This document shows, piece by piece, positions 1 to 6,567 of a stretch of DNA of 9,737 nt. The stretch is from Pseudomonadota bacterium (GTDB lineage Bacteria > Pseudomonadota > Gammaproteobacteria > Pseudomonadales > Oleiphilaceae): NCBI GenBank assembly GCA_023430625.1, contig JAEZAA010000033.1:1-9737 (forward strand), written 5' to 3'. The notes beneath the pieces were generated by a model that was not told the origin of the DNA, searched no databases, and worked only from the letters and a program-made list of their open reading frames with translations. Positions within the stretch are counted from its first letter, which is position 1; every line of letters starts with the position of its first letter. The translations under genes were made by a program, and so were the position numbers.

Positions 1-416
1 GTCTGGGGGGAGAGGGTCAAGCCGTTGACGCCGGTGATCTCCGCAATTCCACCCAGGGCGCCCTTAACGCCCGCCACTTTGGGGGCGTTGAGCTTGAACG
101 AGCCGGTGTAGTTGATTTCCTTGATTGGAACCGTGGCGAACACGAAATCAGGGGTCTTGGATGTGGGTTCGGTTTTCAACCACTGCAAAAAAGCCAGGCT
201 ATGGGAATGGCTACCTTCGGTGTGTAGGATGATCAGCCGGTATACGCCCGCGTCACCGGCATCACGCCAGGAGCCGAATTTCTCTGAATAGCGGATGCTG
301 TATCCCATGTTTTCGAGATTACGTTGGGCCTCGGTGCCCGCCGTCCAGGCCACACTGGCGCAGGAGGAGAGAACAACGGAAAGGGATAACAGGAAGACAA
401 CACCCTTAAAAGACAT
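1..416 (-). CDS. Putative outer-membrane lipoprotein, 3' end outside the window
   Basis: The reading frame is open from the ATG at 416 to the window edge (138 codons), so the C-terminus is missing. The first 18 residues form a lipoprotein signal peptide: Lys4, a hydrophobic core, then the lipobox Leu-Ser-Ser-Cys with Cys19 as the lipidation site. Ala20 at position +2 predicts Lol-dependent sorting to the outer membrane. A weak AGGAA lies about 8 nt before the start. The mature part has no motif I recognise; it looks like a soluble periplasmic domain, with a Gly/Ala-rich stretch near residues 115-130. The gene lies 103 bp downstream of the PAAR gene on the same strand and may share its transcript. 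The place after PAAR often holds effector or immunity genes, so a periplasmic immunity or accessory role is possible, but nothing in the sequence proves it. The gene call is firm; the function is unknown. Confidence 0.75.
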   Translation of the reverse strand, partial: MSFKGVVFLLSLSVVLSSCASVAWTAGTEAQRNLENMGYSIRYSEKFGSWRDAGDAGVYRLIILHTEGSHSHSLAFLQWLKTEPTSKTPDFVFATVPIKEINYTGSFKLNAPKVAGVKGALGGIAEITGVNGLTLSPQ

Positions 417-508
417 TCTGGGTTCCTATTTTTAAGGCCATGGCGCATTCTTGCAGATGAAGGCGCAGTATCAAAGAACGAGACGAAGTTTCAGTGTCTA
501 ACTCGGTG

Positions 509-520
509 GTGGGGCTAAGC
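509..520. repeat. 12-bp direct repeat, copy 1, at the PAAR stop codon
   Basis: The plus-strand sequence GTGGGGCTAAGC is found here and again, identically, at 948-959. This copy touches the last base of the PAAR stop codon. The bases on both sides of the two copies differ, so the identity is exactly 12 bp. The pair brackets the whole PAAR gene with its leader. Confidence 0.6.
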
Positions 521-822
521 TAGCCTCCGATCAGGACCGTGGGCGCGCCGGCAACGATGACACCGCCGTGTGCGGTTGAATCTCCCATGCGTGCCGCAGG
601 TTTGCCGCCGATCAGTACAGTAGCGCTGCCCATGGCGATGGTGTCAGGTGGGCCGACACAGACACAGGGGGTGCCCAGGGTGGCGGCGGGCATGCCTGCA
701 ATCAAGACCGTTGGTGCCCCTGGTGGTAATACCGGGCCTCCCACATGGGGAATTGGTGGCGTGCCCGGTGTTACCATTGGGCAGCTATGGAAATCACCAA
801 CTCGCGCGGCGGGTTTACTCAT
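520..822 (-). CDS. PAAR-domain protein, T6SS spike tip
   Basis: This 100-residue protein is a stand-alone PAAR repeat protein. PAAR proteins cap the VgrG trimer as a sharp cone, usually holding one zinc ion through His/Cys ligands, and link effectors to the T6SS spike. Visible hallmarks are the opening Lys-Pro-Ala-Ala-Arg-Val-Gly-Asp, candidate metal ligands His12, Cys14, His26 and His85, and repeated Pro-Thr-Val-Leu-Ile-Gly/Ala-Gly units around residues 37-43, 67-73 and 94-100. Pro-Ala-Ala motifs follow each of the first two. The frame stays open upstream to 933, but the ATG at 822 is preferred: the PAAR homology starts there, an AAGGA Shine-Dalgarno sits 8 nt before it, and the upstream part encodes no family sequence. 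The protein ends in Gly-Gly directly after the last PAAR strand, so it carries no fused toxin. Any cargo must bind non-covalently or be encoded elsewhere. Confidence 0.93.
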   Translation of the reverse strand: MSKPAARVGDFHSCPMVTPGTPPIPHVGGPVLPPGAPTVLIAGMPAATLGTPCVCVGPPDTIAMGSATVLIGGKPAARMGDSTAHGGVIVAGAPTVLIGG

Positions 823-830
823 GGTGCATA

Positions 831-894
831 TCCTTAATGATACGGGTCCTGAATGAAGCAGATATTGGATGAACCCAATCCTGAATGAACCGGA
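831..894 (-). repeat. Four degenerate 16-bp tandem repeats in the PAAR leader
   Basis: On the plus strand the units lie at 831-846, 847-862, 863-878 and 879-894, with no spacers. The core is TCCTGAATGAA. Units 2 and 4 agree at 14 of 16 bases; the other two match their neighbours at about 11 of 16. In the sense of the PAAR mRNA each unit reads roughly TC(T/C)G(C/G)TTCATTCAGGA. Units 831-846, 847-862 and 879-894 end in AGGA, and the one nearest the gene supplies the actual Shine-Dalgarno (AAGGA at 831-835). The fourth unit (863-878) lacks GGA. Repeated GGA motifs with one on the ribosome-binding site resemble leaders bound by CsrA/RsmA, but that role is inferred. Confidence 0.7.
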
Positions 895-942
895 GATATG
901 GGGAAAACTATTTGCTTTTTGGCGACAGTACAAATCTAATAC

Positions 943-955
943 AGCCCGTGGGGCT
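943..955. other. Short dyad AGCCC-GTG-GGGCT in the divergent regulatory region
   Basis: A perfect 5-bp inverted repeat with a 3-bp centre lies between the proposed -35 and -10 boxes of the PAAR promoter and about 40 bp before the start of the opposite gene. No T-run follows on either strand, so it is not a typical intrinsic terminator. Its place would suit an operator, but no regulator family can be assigned. Confidence 0.35.
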
Positions 956-959
956 AAGC
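948..959. repeat. 12-bp direct repeat, copy 2, in the divergent promoter region
   Basis: This is the second copy of GTGGGGCTAAGC (first at 509-520), in the same orientation and 427 bp apart. It overlaps the right arm of the AGCCC/GGGCT dyad and most of the proposed -35 box. It could be a recombination footprint around the PAAR unit, a shared protein-binding site, or chance. Confidence 0.6.
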
Positions 960-990
960 AATACTATATTACGTTTGGAACGTTGAACGG

Positions 991-1572
991 ATGACAACGC
1001 AGTTAAAAGAATTGAAGCGAATTCGTTCCGATAGTCTCGCCGCCTTATGTCGCCACTTTGAGTGGTCAGAAAAGGTCGCTTCGTTCATCACTCCCCATGC
1101 GAGTGTCGCAACTGTTTTGGCTTCTCTGATCAATCATCGTTACTGGTTTGACGCGGCTACCTTGCTGGCGCATGCCCTGCCAAAGCGCGAGGCTGTCTCC
1201 TGGGCGGTGCTCGTTACGCGCGATTATTTCACCGTTGCATCCCCGGAGACTCGCGCCGCTGAGCAAGCTGTTATTGAGGCCGTACAAAAATGGATCCTGC
1301 AACCCGAGGACGAATTGCGCATGGCGGCCCATGCCGCTGGCGTGAAAGTCGGCAACCGACTGCCCTCCTATTGGGCTGCCATGGGTGCGTTCTGGTCCAC
1401 GGGCAATATTACGCCAGAGGTCGGGGTCATTACGCCGCCTCCGCCATTTCTATACGCGCGGGCAGTCGCCGCGTCGATTGATATGGCCGCCAGCTTGTCC
1501 GGCTCCGGACGTGATCAGAACTATGAGAAGTGGCTGAAGATAGGCTTGTCCATCGCCGAAGGTCGCGGATGA
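991..1572 (+). CDS. DUF6931-like T6SS-associated accessory protein
   Basis: This 193-residue protein is soluble, with no signal peptide or membrane segment, and is probably all helical. From memory of the family, it resembles DUF6931 proteins found in or near T6SS loci. The matching features are Ala-Leu-Pro-Lys-Arg-Glu-Ala-Val-x-Trp-Ala (residues 62-72), a helix with Trp101 and Pro105 followed by Arg-Met-Ala-Ala-x-Ala-Ala (110-116), Ala-Phe-Trp-Ser-x-Gly (133-138), a Pro-rich turn (149-152) with an Ala-rich helix (156-167), and a closing Leu-x-Ile-Gly-Leu-Ser-Ile-Ala-Glu-Gly-Arg (182-192). The molecular function of the family is not known to me. It is the only plus-strand gene here. It diverges from PAAR across 168 bp and ends 10 bp from the tagF stop. 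GGAACG lies 8 nt before the ATG. Pairing with PAAR suggests a spike-loading or effector-adaptor role, which is inference. Confidence 0.8.
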   Translation: MTTQLKELKRIRSDSLAALCRHFEWSEKVASFITPHASVATVLASLINHRYWFDAATLLAHALPKREAVSWAVLVTRDYFTVASPETRAAEQAVIEAVQKWILQPEDELRMAAHAAGVKVGNRLPSYWAAMGAFWSTGNITPEVGVITPPPPFLYARAVAASIDMAASLSGSGRDQNYEKWLKIGLSIAEGRG

Positions 1573-1582
1573 ACCGGCGTCC

Positions 1583-2233
1583 TCAGGCCCGGAAATACTC
1601 AAAAGTGCCAAATCCGTTGCAAATCAAAAAGTGATTGCGGCGATTTTCAGGAAAATGTGCAAACCAAAGTGCGGGCTGGTCGTAGGCATCAGTGAGCAGC
1701 GCACTCATGGTTGCTTCCATCCAACCCTGTGGATCGTCTACGCAATATTGCCCGCGTATCTCCTGTTTCTGAATGGCCGCAGTCGTCTCCTGGGTAGTAA
1801 AGGCAAGTGGGGCAGGGATGAGATCGAATTCACGGGTGAGGTCGCTGATCAGTAAATTCAGGCTCAGTGCCGCCAGCGAGAGCTTTTCAACCTGATCAAA
1901 CCACTCGTCCAGGGCGCCGACCACCGACGTGAGCGGAGAGTCGACCGGCAGACCCTGTGCCAGGGTAAATGGGAAATAACGTCCAACGGCGTCGACACTC
2001 GGAATGATGACGCCACACCAGACAAAGGCTCCCAAGACCCGGTCGCGGATGACAAAGCGCCAGGGCGCCTTGTTCAGGTAATGTTCCAGCCAATGTTCGG
2101 GCGACTGCTCCTGGGCCGCGGCCATCATCCGTTGCAGCCATTGGTCCCAGGGCGTCACAAAGTCACTAGGCAGGCCCTGCCAGACAAAGTCGCCGTGGGC
2201 GGGAATCTTGCCGTAGCAGCCCTTGACGCTCAT
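1583..2233 (-). CDS. tagF: TagF, T6SS post-translational repressor
   Basis: This 216-residue cytoplasmic protein belongs to the TagF/ImpM (DUF2094) family. The N-terminal hallmark Gly-Lys-Ile-Pro-Ala-His-Gly-Asp-Phe-Val is at residues 8-17, followed by the Trp-rich segment around 29-33 and the family signature Ser-x-Asp-x-Val-Gly-Arg-Tyr-Phe-Pro at 79-88. In characterised systems TagF holds the T6SS silent by binding the Fha scaffold, in parallel with or opposed to threonine phosphorylation. In some bacteria TagF is fused to PppA; here the two are separate and lie about 6 kb apart. The start ATG overlaps the tssM stop (ATGA), giving translational coupling, and AGGGA lies 8 nt upstream inside tssM. 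It is the last gene of the T6SS operon and converges with the DUF6931-like gene, leaving no space for a terminator between them. Confidence 0.95.
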   Translation of the reverse strand: MSVKGCYGKIPAHGDFVWQGLPSDFVTPWDQWLQRMMAAAQEQSPEHWLEHYLNKAPWRFVIRDRVLGAFVWCGVIIPSVDAVGRYFPFTLAQGLPVDSPLTSVVGALDEWFDQVEKLSLAALSLNLLISDLTREFDLIPAPLAFTTQETTAAIQKQEIRGQYCVDDPQGWMEATMSALLTDAYDQPALWFAHFPENRRNHFLICNGFGTFEYFRA

Positions 2234-5200
2234 AACCGATCCCTGCAGTGATAGGCGCTCAGCATGGCGGGAGCGAAAGGGTTGTGCGGACTGCGGGTGC
2301 TTAAACGGAACGTGGCACTGTATAGCCCCGTCGACAAGCTGATCGAGTTGGCGGCGTTCTCCTTCGCTTCATACGCCAGATGGTGCAGCGCCCAAGGGCC
2401 CTCATAGGTCGCCCGTTCGACACGGCCATCGGCCAACTGGAAGGTCACTGCAATGCCATTGCCCGTGTCGGGCCAGACCAGGTCCGTAGGAAGCTTGGGG
2501 CCATGACTGTACTCGATGTAGTCGCCCGCGATCTCGATGCTGATCTTGAGTATCTGGGGATCCATTTTGTCTGGCGTCAGGCTATAGCGAAAGCCCAACG
2601 CGCCCGTGTCCTGGCGAAAGAAAGTCTCCCGGATACGCTGAGCCTGAGTGATGGCCGAACGCGTTGCCCGGGAGGGAATGCTGCTATTCGGTTTGTTCAG
2701 ATACTTCGCAATGTTCTGTCTGACATAGTTATCTTCTATGCCGCCTGGCTTGAAAAACTCACTGAAGGCCGCGAGTGAGACATCTGATTTGGCATCGAGG
2801 GCAAATGGAAACCGATTGCCGAACCGTTCCCGACAGGTATCTCCTATGGCACTTTTCCAACCGGCATTGAGTGCTCCGGTCGCTTTGGCTGTCAGGCTGG
2901 CCTGGGCATTTTTGCCAATGCTGGCGACCCACTCGTTGTAAGGCTGCGGTAAGTCGGCGGACAACAGCATCAGCTTCTTGGTGGGGTTGAATAAGGCGTT
3001 GCCCTCAATGGACTGCAGTGCAGCCGCAGCAGGATCGTTTGACATGTAAATACTGCTGTACCACTGCCGGAACTCATCCAGTGCCGCCAGCATCTTGTTG
3101 TTGAGGCTTGCCGCCTCTCCCTGTGGCATGCGCTGGATCGGTCCAAACGCCTGCCGTAGCGGCTGTACCAGGGGATCTGGCGGTACAGGCTGGCCTAGGG
3201 TTGCTGTTGCCATATTCGTCAATGTGGAAGAGGTCAGCGGGGAAGACGCTGACAGCTTGTCTGCCGCTGCGGCGGTCAGCTTGTCCTGCATATCCTGCGG
3301 GACTTTGCGAACGGAGGTGTTTGGCAAATCGGTTTCCCGCGCGGTCATCAGCGCCAGTCGCACCAGCGGGGAGGCCGCTGGATCCGCCAGCTTGCCAACG
3401 ACACGCAGATAGCTGGCCGGTTCCTCCGGCACAGGCAGGCTGAGGCCTTGGTATAGCTGATGCCACTGTGCCAGATAGTCCGTGAGATAGAGCGTCTTGA
3501 CCTGTTGCGCGATTTCCTCGCTGGACTCGGGGGTGGCGAGACGTGGGTTGCCCAGCACCCATTGATCGTCCGTCAATTGGTTCATGTGCTCCGAATCACT
3601 CGAAAAATCGAGTTTTTCATAAACGGCGCGGGTAAAAAACGCTGGCTTGAGCAGGATTTGCTGGTCCGTGACGGAAAAGGTTTCCGCAAAGGCCGGGCCC
3701 AGCTCCTGCCGCAGATCGACCAGTTGGCCCGCATATGCCGTCTGCATCTGCCAGTAGACCCGTTGGGCCGGTGAAACTTGCTGCAGCAACTCACGCGCTT
3801 GCGCAATGGTTACATCGTCGAGGGTGTGCAGCGCATAGTTGGGTTCCAGGTGGGTGAGCTGGGCGAGAAAGTGACGCAGCACGTCTGCGTTCTTCGCGCT
3901 CTCCCTGATCCCACTTAATCCTGCGGCGCTGTTGGCCAGATACTCATGATCCCGATGCTGAATGTCCTGCAGCATCAGATAGGCTTTCAGCAGCCCGTAA
4001 GCCTGTGCAAAGTCCCTGGTCATCCTTAGGTCAGCCGCGATTGCCTGTCCCAGCGACGAGAGAAACCGGGTTTTCAGGGCGTGTCGGTAGGCATTGCGAG
4101 CGGCCTCGTCCGCGGATGCGTCATACATGCCCAGGCTTGAGATAAACGGATGGCTGCGTTGATCCAGTAACTTCATCGCGGCCGCGAGCTGCTCCAGGCT
4201 GGCTAGCGTGTCCGCCAGATCGGTCGAGGCTGGATTGGTGGCTAGATAGGCTCCGATTTGCTCCCGGGCTTGAGTGAGCGTGTTCTTATGGAGGAAATAG
4301 GCGCTGGACCAGGTAAATATGAGCGCTGTCCCGACGGCCAGGCTCGCCAGAATCGCGGCCGATCTAAACAGGCGCAGGCGTTTTTCCTGCAAGGCATTGG
4401 TGCTTGCCAAGGAGGCCTCATTGAAGATCACATGCTGGAAGATCTGCTTGAGGAACAAGGTACGGGAACCACGCGCGGTGGTAGCCAGATGGCTGTCCAA
4501 GCCGAATTTGTTGGTGACACCCGCAAACACTCGTTCGATCGGCGACCCCTGCTGCACGGCACTGGTGAAATAAACGCCGCGCAAGTCCTGGGGCAGGATA
4601 AAGGCATTCCTGCTGAATACGGTCTCGGTCAGATTCCGCAGCCGACCGGTGAGTTGCTCGAACTGCCAGGGGAAGTGGTAGATGGCCTGTCTGCGGCGTT
4701 GATCCCGCTCCTGCCTCAATTTGTGCGGTAACTGTTCATGTAGGCGCTGAGCGATCAGGCGCACTTCATCGAGCAGGGATGAACCATCGGCACCCACGGG
4801 TAATGTGGCACCCCAGACCTGGGACTGCTCCTCCGTGGCGAGGGTATCGAAAAACTCCCGGAAGCCCGCCAGCAGATCCATCTTGGTGACGACCAGATAC
4901 ACAGGAAAGCTCTGGCTAAGCTTTTCGCCCAGTTCCTGCAGGCGCTGCTTGAGTGTCTGTAGATGTTGCTGCCAGTGCTCCTCGGAGTAATTCAGTAGCT
5001 CATCCACGCTGATAACCATGACAGCGCCGTTGATCGGCTGGCGCTTGCGATTGACTCGCAGTAACTCCAGAAAGTTGTTCCAGCCCTTGGCGTCTGCCGA
5101 CTTGTTGCTGCTTTGGGTGGTATAGCGTCCGGCCGTATCGAGCAGGACTGCTTCGCTGGTGATCCACCAGTCGCAATTGCGGGTGCCGCCGGTGCCGGTC

Positions 5201-5673
5201 AGGCTGCCGGTGCCTAGTACGGAGGCAAGGGGGAAGTCGAGGCCTGAATTAGCGATGGCGGTGGTTTTTCCGGAGCCGGGTGAACCGATGACAATATACC
5301 AGGGCAGTTGAAAGATCTGCCGCTTGCCTTGCCGGCTCGCAAAGCGGTGATTTTTTAGAACGGCAGTTGCCTGAGCAAACTTCTCGCGCAGTTGCTTTTC
5401 TTCTGCCTCAACACTGGCGCTGGAGTCTTCGGTACCCATTGCCGCAAGGACCGCCGCGTTGGCGCGGCGCGCCTGGAGATGGAAGATGAACCAGGCCGCG
5501 CCAGCGGCCAGATACAGGAATACCAAGGAGATAACGCGGAAGCTGACGGGGACCGGTTGAGGGGGTTCACCGAAGGTGATGCTCGCACCCAATATCCATA
5601 TAAAGAGAGACAGGCAGAGTAGCCCGACGGCTACCCACAGTCTTGGGTCTCTAAGGACTCGCGTCATGCTCAT
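2230..5673 (-). CDS. tssM: TssM (IcmF-type), core of the T6SS membrane complex
   Basis: This 1147-residue inner-membrane protein spans the periplasm and binds TssJ with its C-terminus. Two N-terminal membrane segments (about 11-31 and 45-65) are followed by a cytoplasmic GTPase-like domain. That domain has an intact Walker A Gly-Ser-Pro-Gly-Ser-Gly-Lys-Thr (130-137), a Walker B/switch-like Leu-Leu-Asp-Thr-Ala-Gly (177-182) and a Thr-Lys-Met-Asp base motif (263-266). The family motif Leu-Arg-Gly-Val-Tyr-Phe-Thr-Ser is at 364-371, and the third membrane segment is at about 438-458. The rest is the large periplasmic region: a helical IcmF-related part, then a beta-rich C-terminal domain (about the last 110 residues). 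The length is normal for the family. The nucleotide-binding residues are complete, unlike in some family members. The start used is the ATG at 5673; a second ATG two codons later (5667) is possible. No good Shine-Dalgarno is seen. The stop overlaps tagF by 4 bp. Confidence 0.97.
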   Translation of the reverse strand: MSMTRVLRDPRLWVAVGLLCLSLFIWILGASITFGEPPQPVPVSFRVISLVFLYLAAGAAWFIFHLQARRANAAVLAAMGTEDSSASVEAEEKQLREKFAQATAVLKNHRFASRQGKRQIFQLPWYIVIGSPGSGKTTAIANSGLDFPLASVLGTGSLTGTGGTRNCDWWITSEAVLLDTAGRYTTQSSNKSADAKGWNNFLELLRVNRKRQPINGAVMVISVDELLNYSEEHWQQHLQTLKQRLQELGEKLSQSFPVYLVVTKMDLLAGFREFFDTLATEEQSQVWGATLPVGADGSSLLDEVRLIAQRLHEQLPHKLRQERDQRRRQAIYHFPWQFEQLTGRLRNLTETVFSRNAFILPQDLRGVYFTSAVQQGSPIERVFAGVTNKFGLDSHLATTARGSRTLFLKQIFQHVIFNEASLASTNALQEKRLRLFRSAAILASLAVGTALIFTWSSAYFLHKNTLTQAREQIGAYLATNPASTDLADTLASLEQLAAAMKLLDQRSHPFISSLGMYDASADEAARNAYRHALKTRFLSSLGQAIAADLRMTRDFAQAYGLLKAYLMLQDIQHRDHEYLANSAAGLSGIRESAKNADVLRHFLAQLTHLEPNYALHTLDDVTIAQARELLQQVSPAQRVYWQMQTAYAGQLVDLRQELGPAFAETFSVTDQQILLKPAFFTRAVYEKLDFSSDSEHMNQLTDDQWVLGNPRLATPESSEEIAQQVKTLYLTDYLAQWHQLYQGLSLPVPEEPASYLRVVGKLADPAASPLVRLALMTARETDLPNTSVRKVPQDMQDKLTAAAADKLSASSPLTSSTLTNMATATLGQPVPPDPLVQPLRQAFGPIQRMPQGEAASLNNKMLAALDEFRQWYSSIYMSNDPAAAALQSIEGNALFNPTKKLMLLSADLPQPYNEWVASIGKNAQASLTAKATGALNAGWKSAIGDTCRERFGNRFPFALDAKSDVSLAAFSEFFKPGGIEDNYVRQNIAKYLNKPNSSIPSRATRSAITQAQRIRETFFRQDTGALGFRYSLTPDKMDPQILKISIEIAGDYIEYSHGPKLPTDLVWPDTGNGIAVTFQLADGRVERATYEGPWALHHLAYEAKENAANSISLSTGLYSATFRLSTRSPHNPFAPAMLSAYHCRDRL

Positions 5674-5709
5674 ATACCACTGCGTTAGATGCGTTTAGGA
5701 GAGGTGTTA

Positions 5710-5730
5710 AGCGATAGGTGACTTATCGCT
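5710..5730 (-). other. 7-bp stem-loop over the tssL stop codon, in the tssL-tssM junction
   Basis: In the mRNA sense AGCGATA and TATCGCT pair perfectly around a 7-nt loop (AGTCACC). The 5' arm contains the first two bases of the tssL TAA stop codon, and the stem lies about 37 nt before the tssM start. The stem is only moderately GC-rich and no U-run follows, so it does not look like an intrinsic terminator. It could act as a processing or stability element or tune tssM translation. Confidence 0.45.
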
Positions 5731-6562
5731 CAATATCAGCGAACAAGGCCGCAATTTCGGCTGTGTCGGAGCTCAATCCGATACGAAGTCCCGTAAAGAC
5801 GGCCAGGGTCACGGCCAGCACGATAGATAGCGTGACCCATAAAGGAATCACCTTCATCAAGCCGGGGTCCCCCAGGGCGTTGCTTTGCCAGTTCGGCGAG
5901 AGGGTCCGGTTGAAACTTTGGCTTCCGTAAAGGGTTGTGAACAAATCCTCCCGAATTTGCTCCAGCTTCTCGTTGCCTTGGGCATCCAACTGGAAACGTC
6001 CTCGAAAACCCAGCGTCAGTATTACCTGGAACAGTTCGAGTAGCTCGCGGAATTCCAAATGTCGTGCTTTGACGCCCGATAGCAGCGCAAAGAATTTTTC
6101 ACCACCGTTGGTTTCGTTATGAAAAATTCGCAACAGGGAACGCTGGCCCCAGCCACTATCCGCCCCCCAGGGGGTACTCAAAATAGCCTCGTCCATGGCG
6201 GTGCAGAGGATATAACGCGCGACCTGTGACTCTTCCTCCCGGCTGCCGTAACCCCGAACCTTGGTGTCGAAGGCTCGGATCTCGGTTGCCAGGTCTGCTT
6301 GAAGCTGGGGCAGGTTGGGCGCGGTCAGGGTGTTACGCAAACTCGTCAGTACGGCGAGCAGGGTGGTTGCCGCATTAAGTAAACGGTTTTGGCCGCTGCT
6401 CAGGTTCATGTTCACCTGAATTCCGTCATTGCTAGCGGCGGGAGCAATGGCTGCCTCTGGCTGTGGCGTGGCTTTGATGCGGCCCCCAGGATTAGGAATG
6501 GCCACCCCGGAAGGGGAGAGATTCATAAAGACTGTCTTGTCGCCGTTATTGTCCGTACTCAT
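5723..6562 (-). CDS. tssL: TssL (DotU/ImpK), T6SS inner-membrane protein
   Basis: This 279-residue TssL has a cytoplasmic DotU domain (roughly residues 50-230, with the typical Thr-Ala-Met-Asp-Glu near 143-147) and a single membrane segment at about 240-258, leaving a periplasmic tail of about 20 residues. There is no C-terminal OmpA-like peptidoglycan-binding extension, so cell-wall anchoring must come from another protein. It forms the inner-membrane part of the complex with TssM and contacts TssK. The N-terminus is a flexible tail with Asp-Lys-Thr-Val-Phe-Met (residues 8-13) and Pro-Asn-Pro-Gly-Gly-Arg (23-28). Similar tails occur in TssL proteins of Fha-containing systems, where a phosphothreonine here is read by the FHA domain; Thr10 is the candidate. 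The ATG at 6562 is chosen, 5 bp after the tssK stop. The longer frame to 6586 would need a TTG start inside tssK. Confidence 0.95.
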   Translation of the reverse strand: MSTDNNGDKTVFMNLSPSGVAIPNPGGRIKATPQPEAAIAPAASNDGIQVNMNLSSGQNRLLNAATTLLAVLTSLRNTLTAPNLPQLQADLATEIRAFDTKVRGYGSREEESQVARYILCTAMDEAILSTPWGADSGWGQRSLLRIFHNETNGGEKFFALLSGVKARHLEFRELLELFQVILTLGFRGRFQLDAQGNEKLEQIREDLFTTLYGSQSFNRTLSPNWQSNALGDPGLMKVIPLWVTLSIVLAVTLAVFTGLRIGLSSDTAEIAALFADIER

Positions 6563-6567
6563 GGCTG

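Larger units (their letters stand above)
933..961 (-). promoter_or_regulatory. Candidate sigma-70 promoter for the PAAR gene
   Basis: Read on the minus strand, TTGCTT at 961-956 (-35, 3 of 6 consensus bases) and TAGATT at 938-933 (-10, 4 of 6) are 17 bp apart, which would start transcription near 926 and give a leader of about 105 nt containing the tandem repeats. The boxes are weak, so this is a suggestion. For the opposite gene at 991, a TATATT box (5 of 6) lies at 965-970 without a convincing -35, followed by a small dyad ACGTT-TGG-AACGT at 971-983; this could be an activator-dependent start. Confidence 0.3.

Noticed and set aside
417..519. Terminator or separate promoter between PAAR and the lipoprotein gene
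   Set aside because: I found only a GCCATGGC palindrome and two TGCGCC copies, with no stem plus T-run and no convincing promoter boxes.
539..856. 105-codon plus-strand frame opposite PAAR
   Set aside because: It mirrors the repeated Gly/Pro/Val codons of the PAAR gene and has no independent support.
831..894. CRISPR-like array
   Set aside because: The units are only 16 bp, directly tandem with no spacers, and there are no cas genes.
823..933. N-terminal extension of the PAAR protein by 37 residues
   Set aside because: PAAR similarity starts at the ATG at 822, which has a well-spaced AAGGA, and the upstream part consists of the 16-bp repeat array and promoter-like DNA.
943..955. Rho-independent terminator between the divergent genes
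   Set aside because: The 5-bp stem is not followed by a T-run on either strand and lies upstream of both genes.
3074..3562. 162-codon minus-strand frame in another phase within tssM
   Set aside because: The product is rich in Ala/Gly/Arg/Pro without motifs, and the tssM frame continues unbroken through it.
4258..4731. 157-codon plus-strand open frame opposite tssM
   Set aside because: It is fully inside tssM, whose membrane segment and family motifs are intact there, and its own product looks compositionally random.
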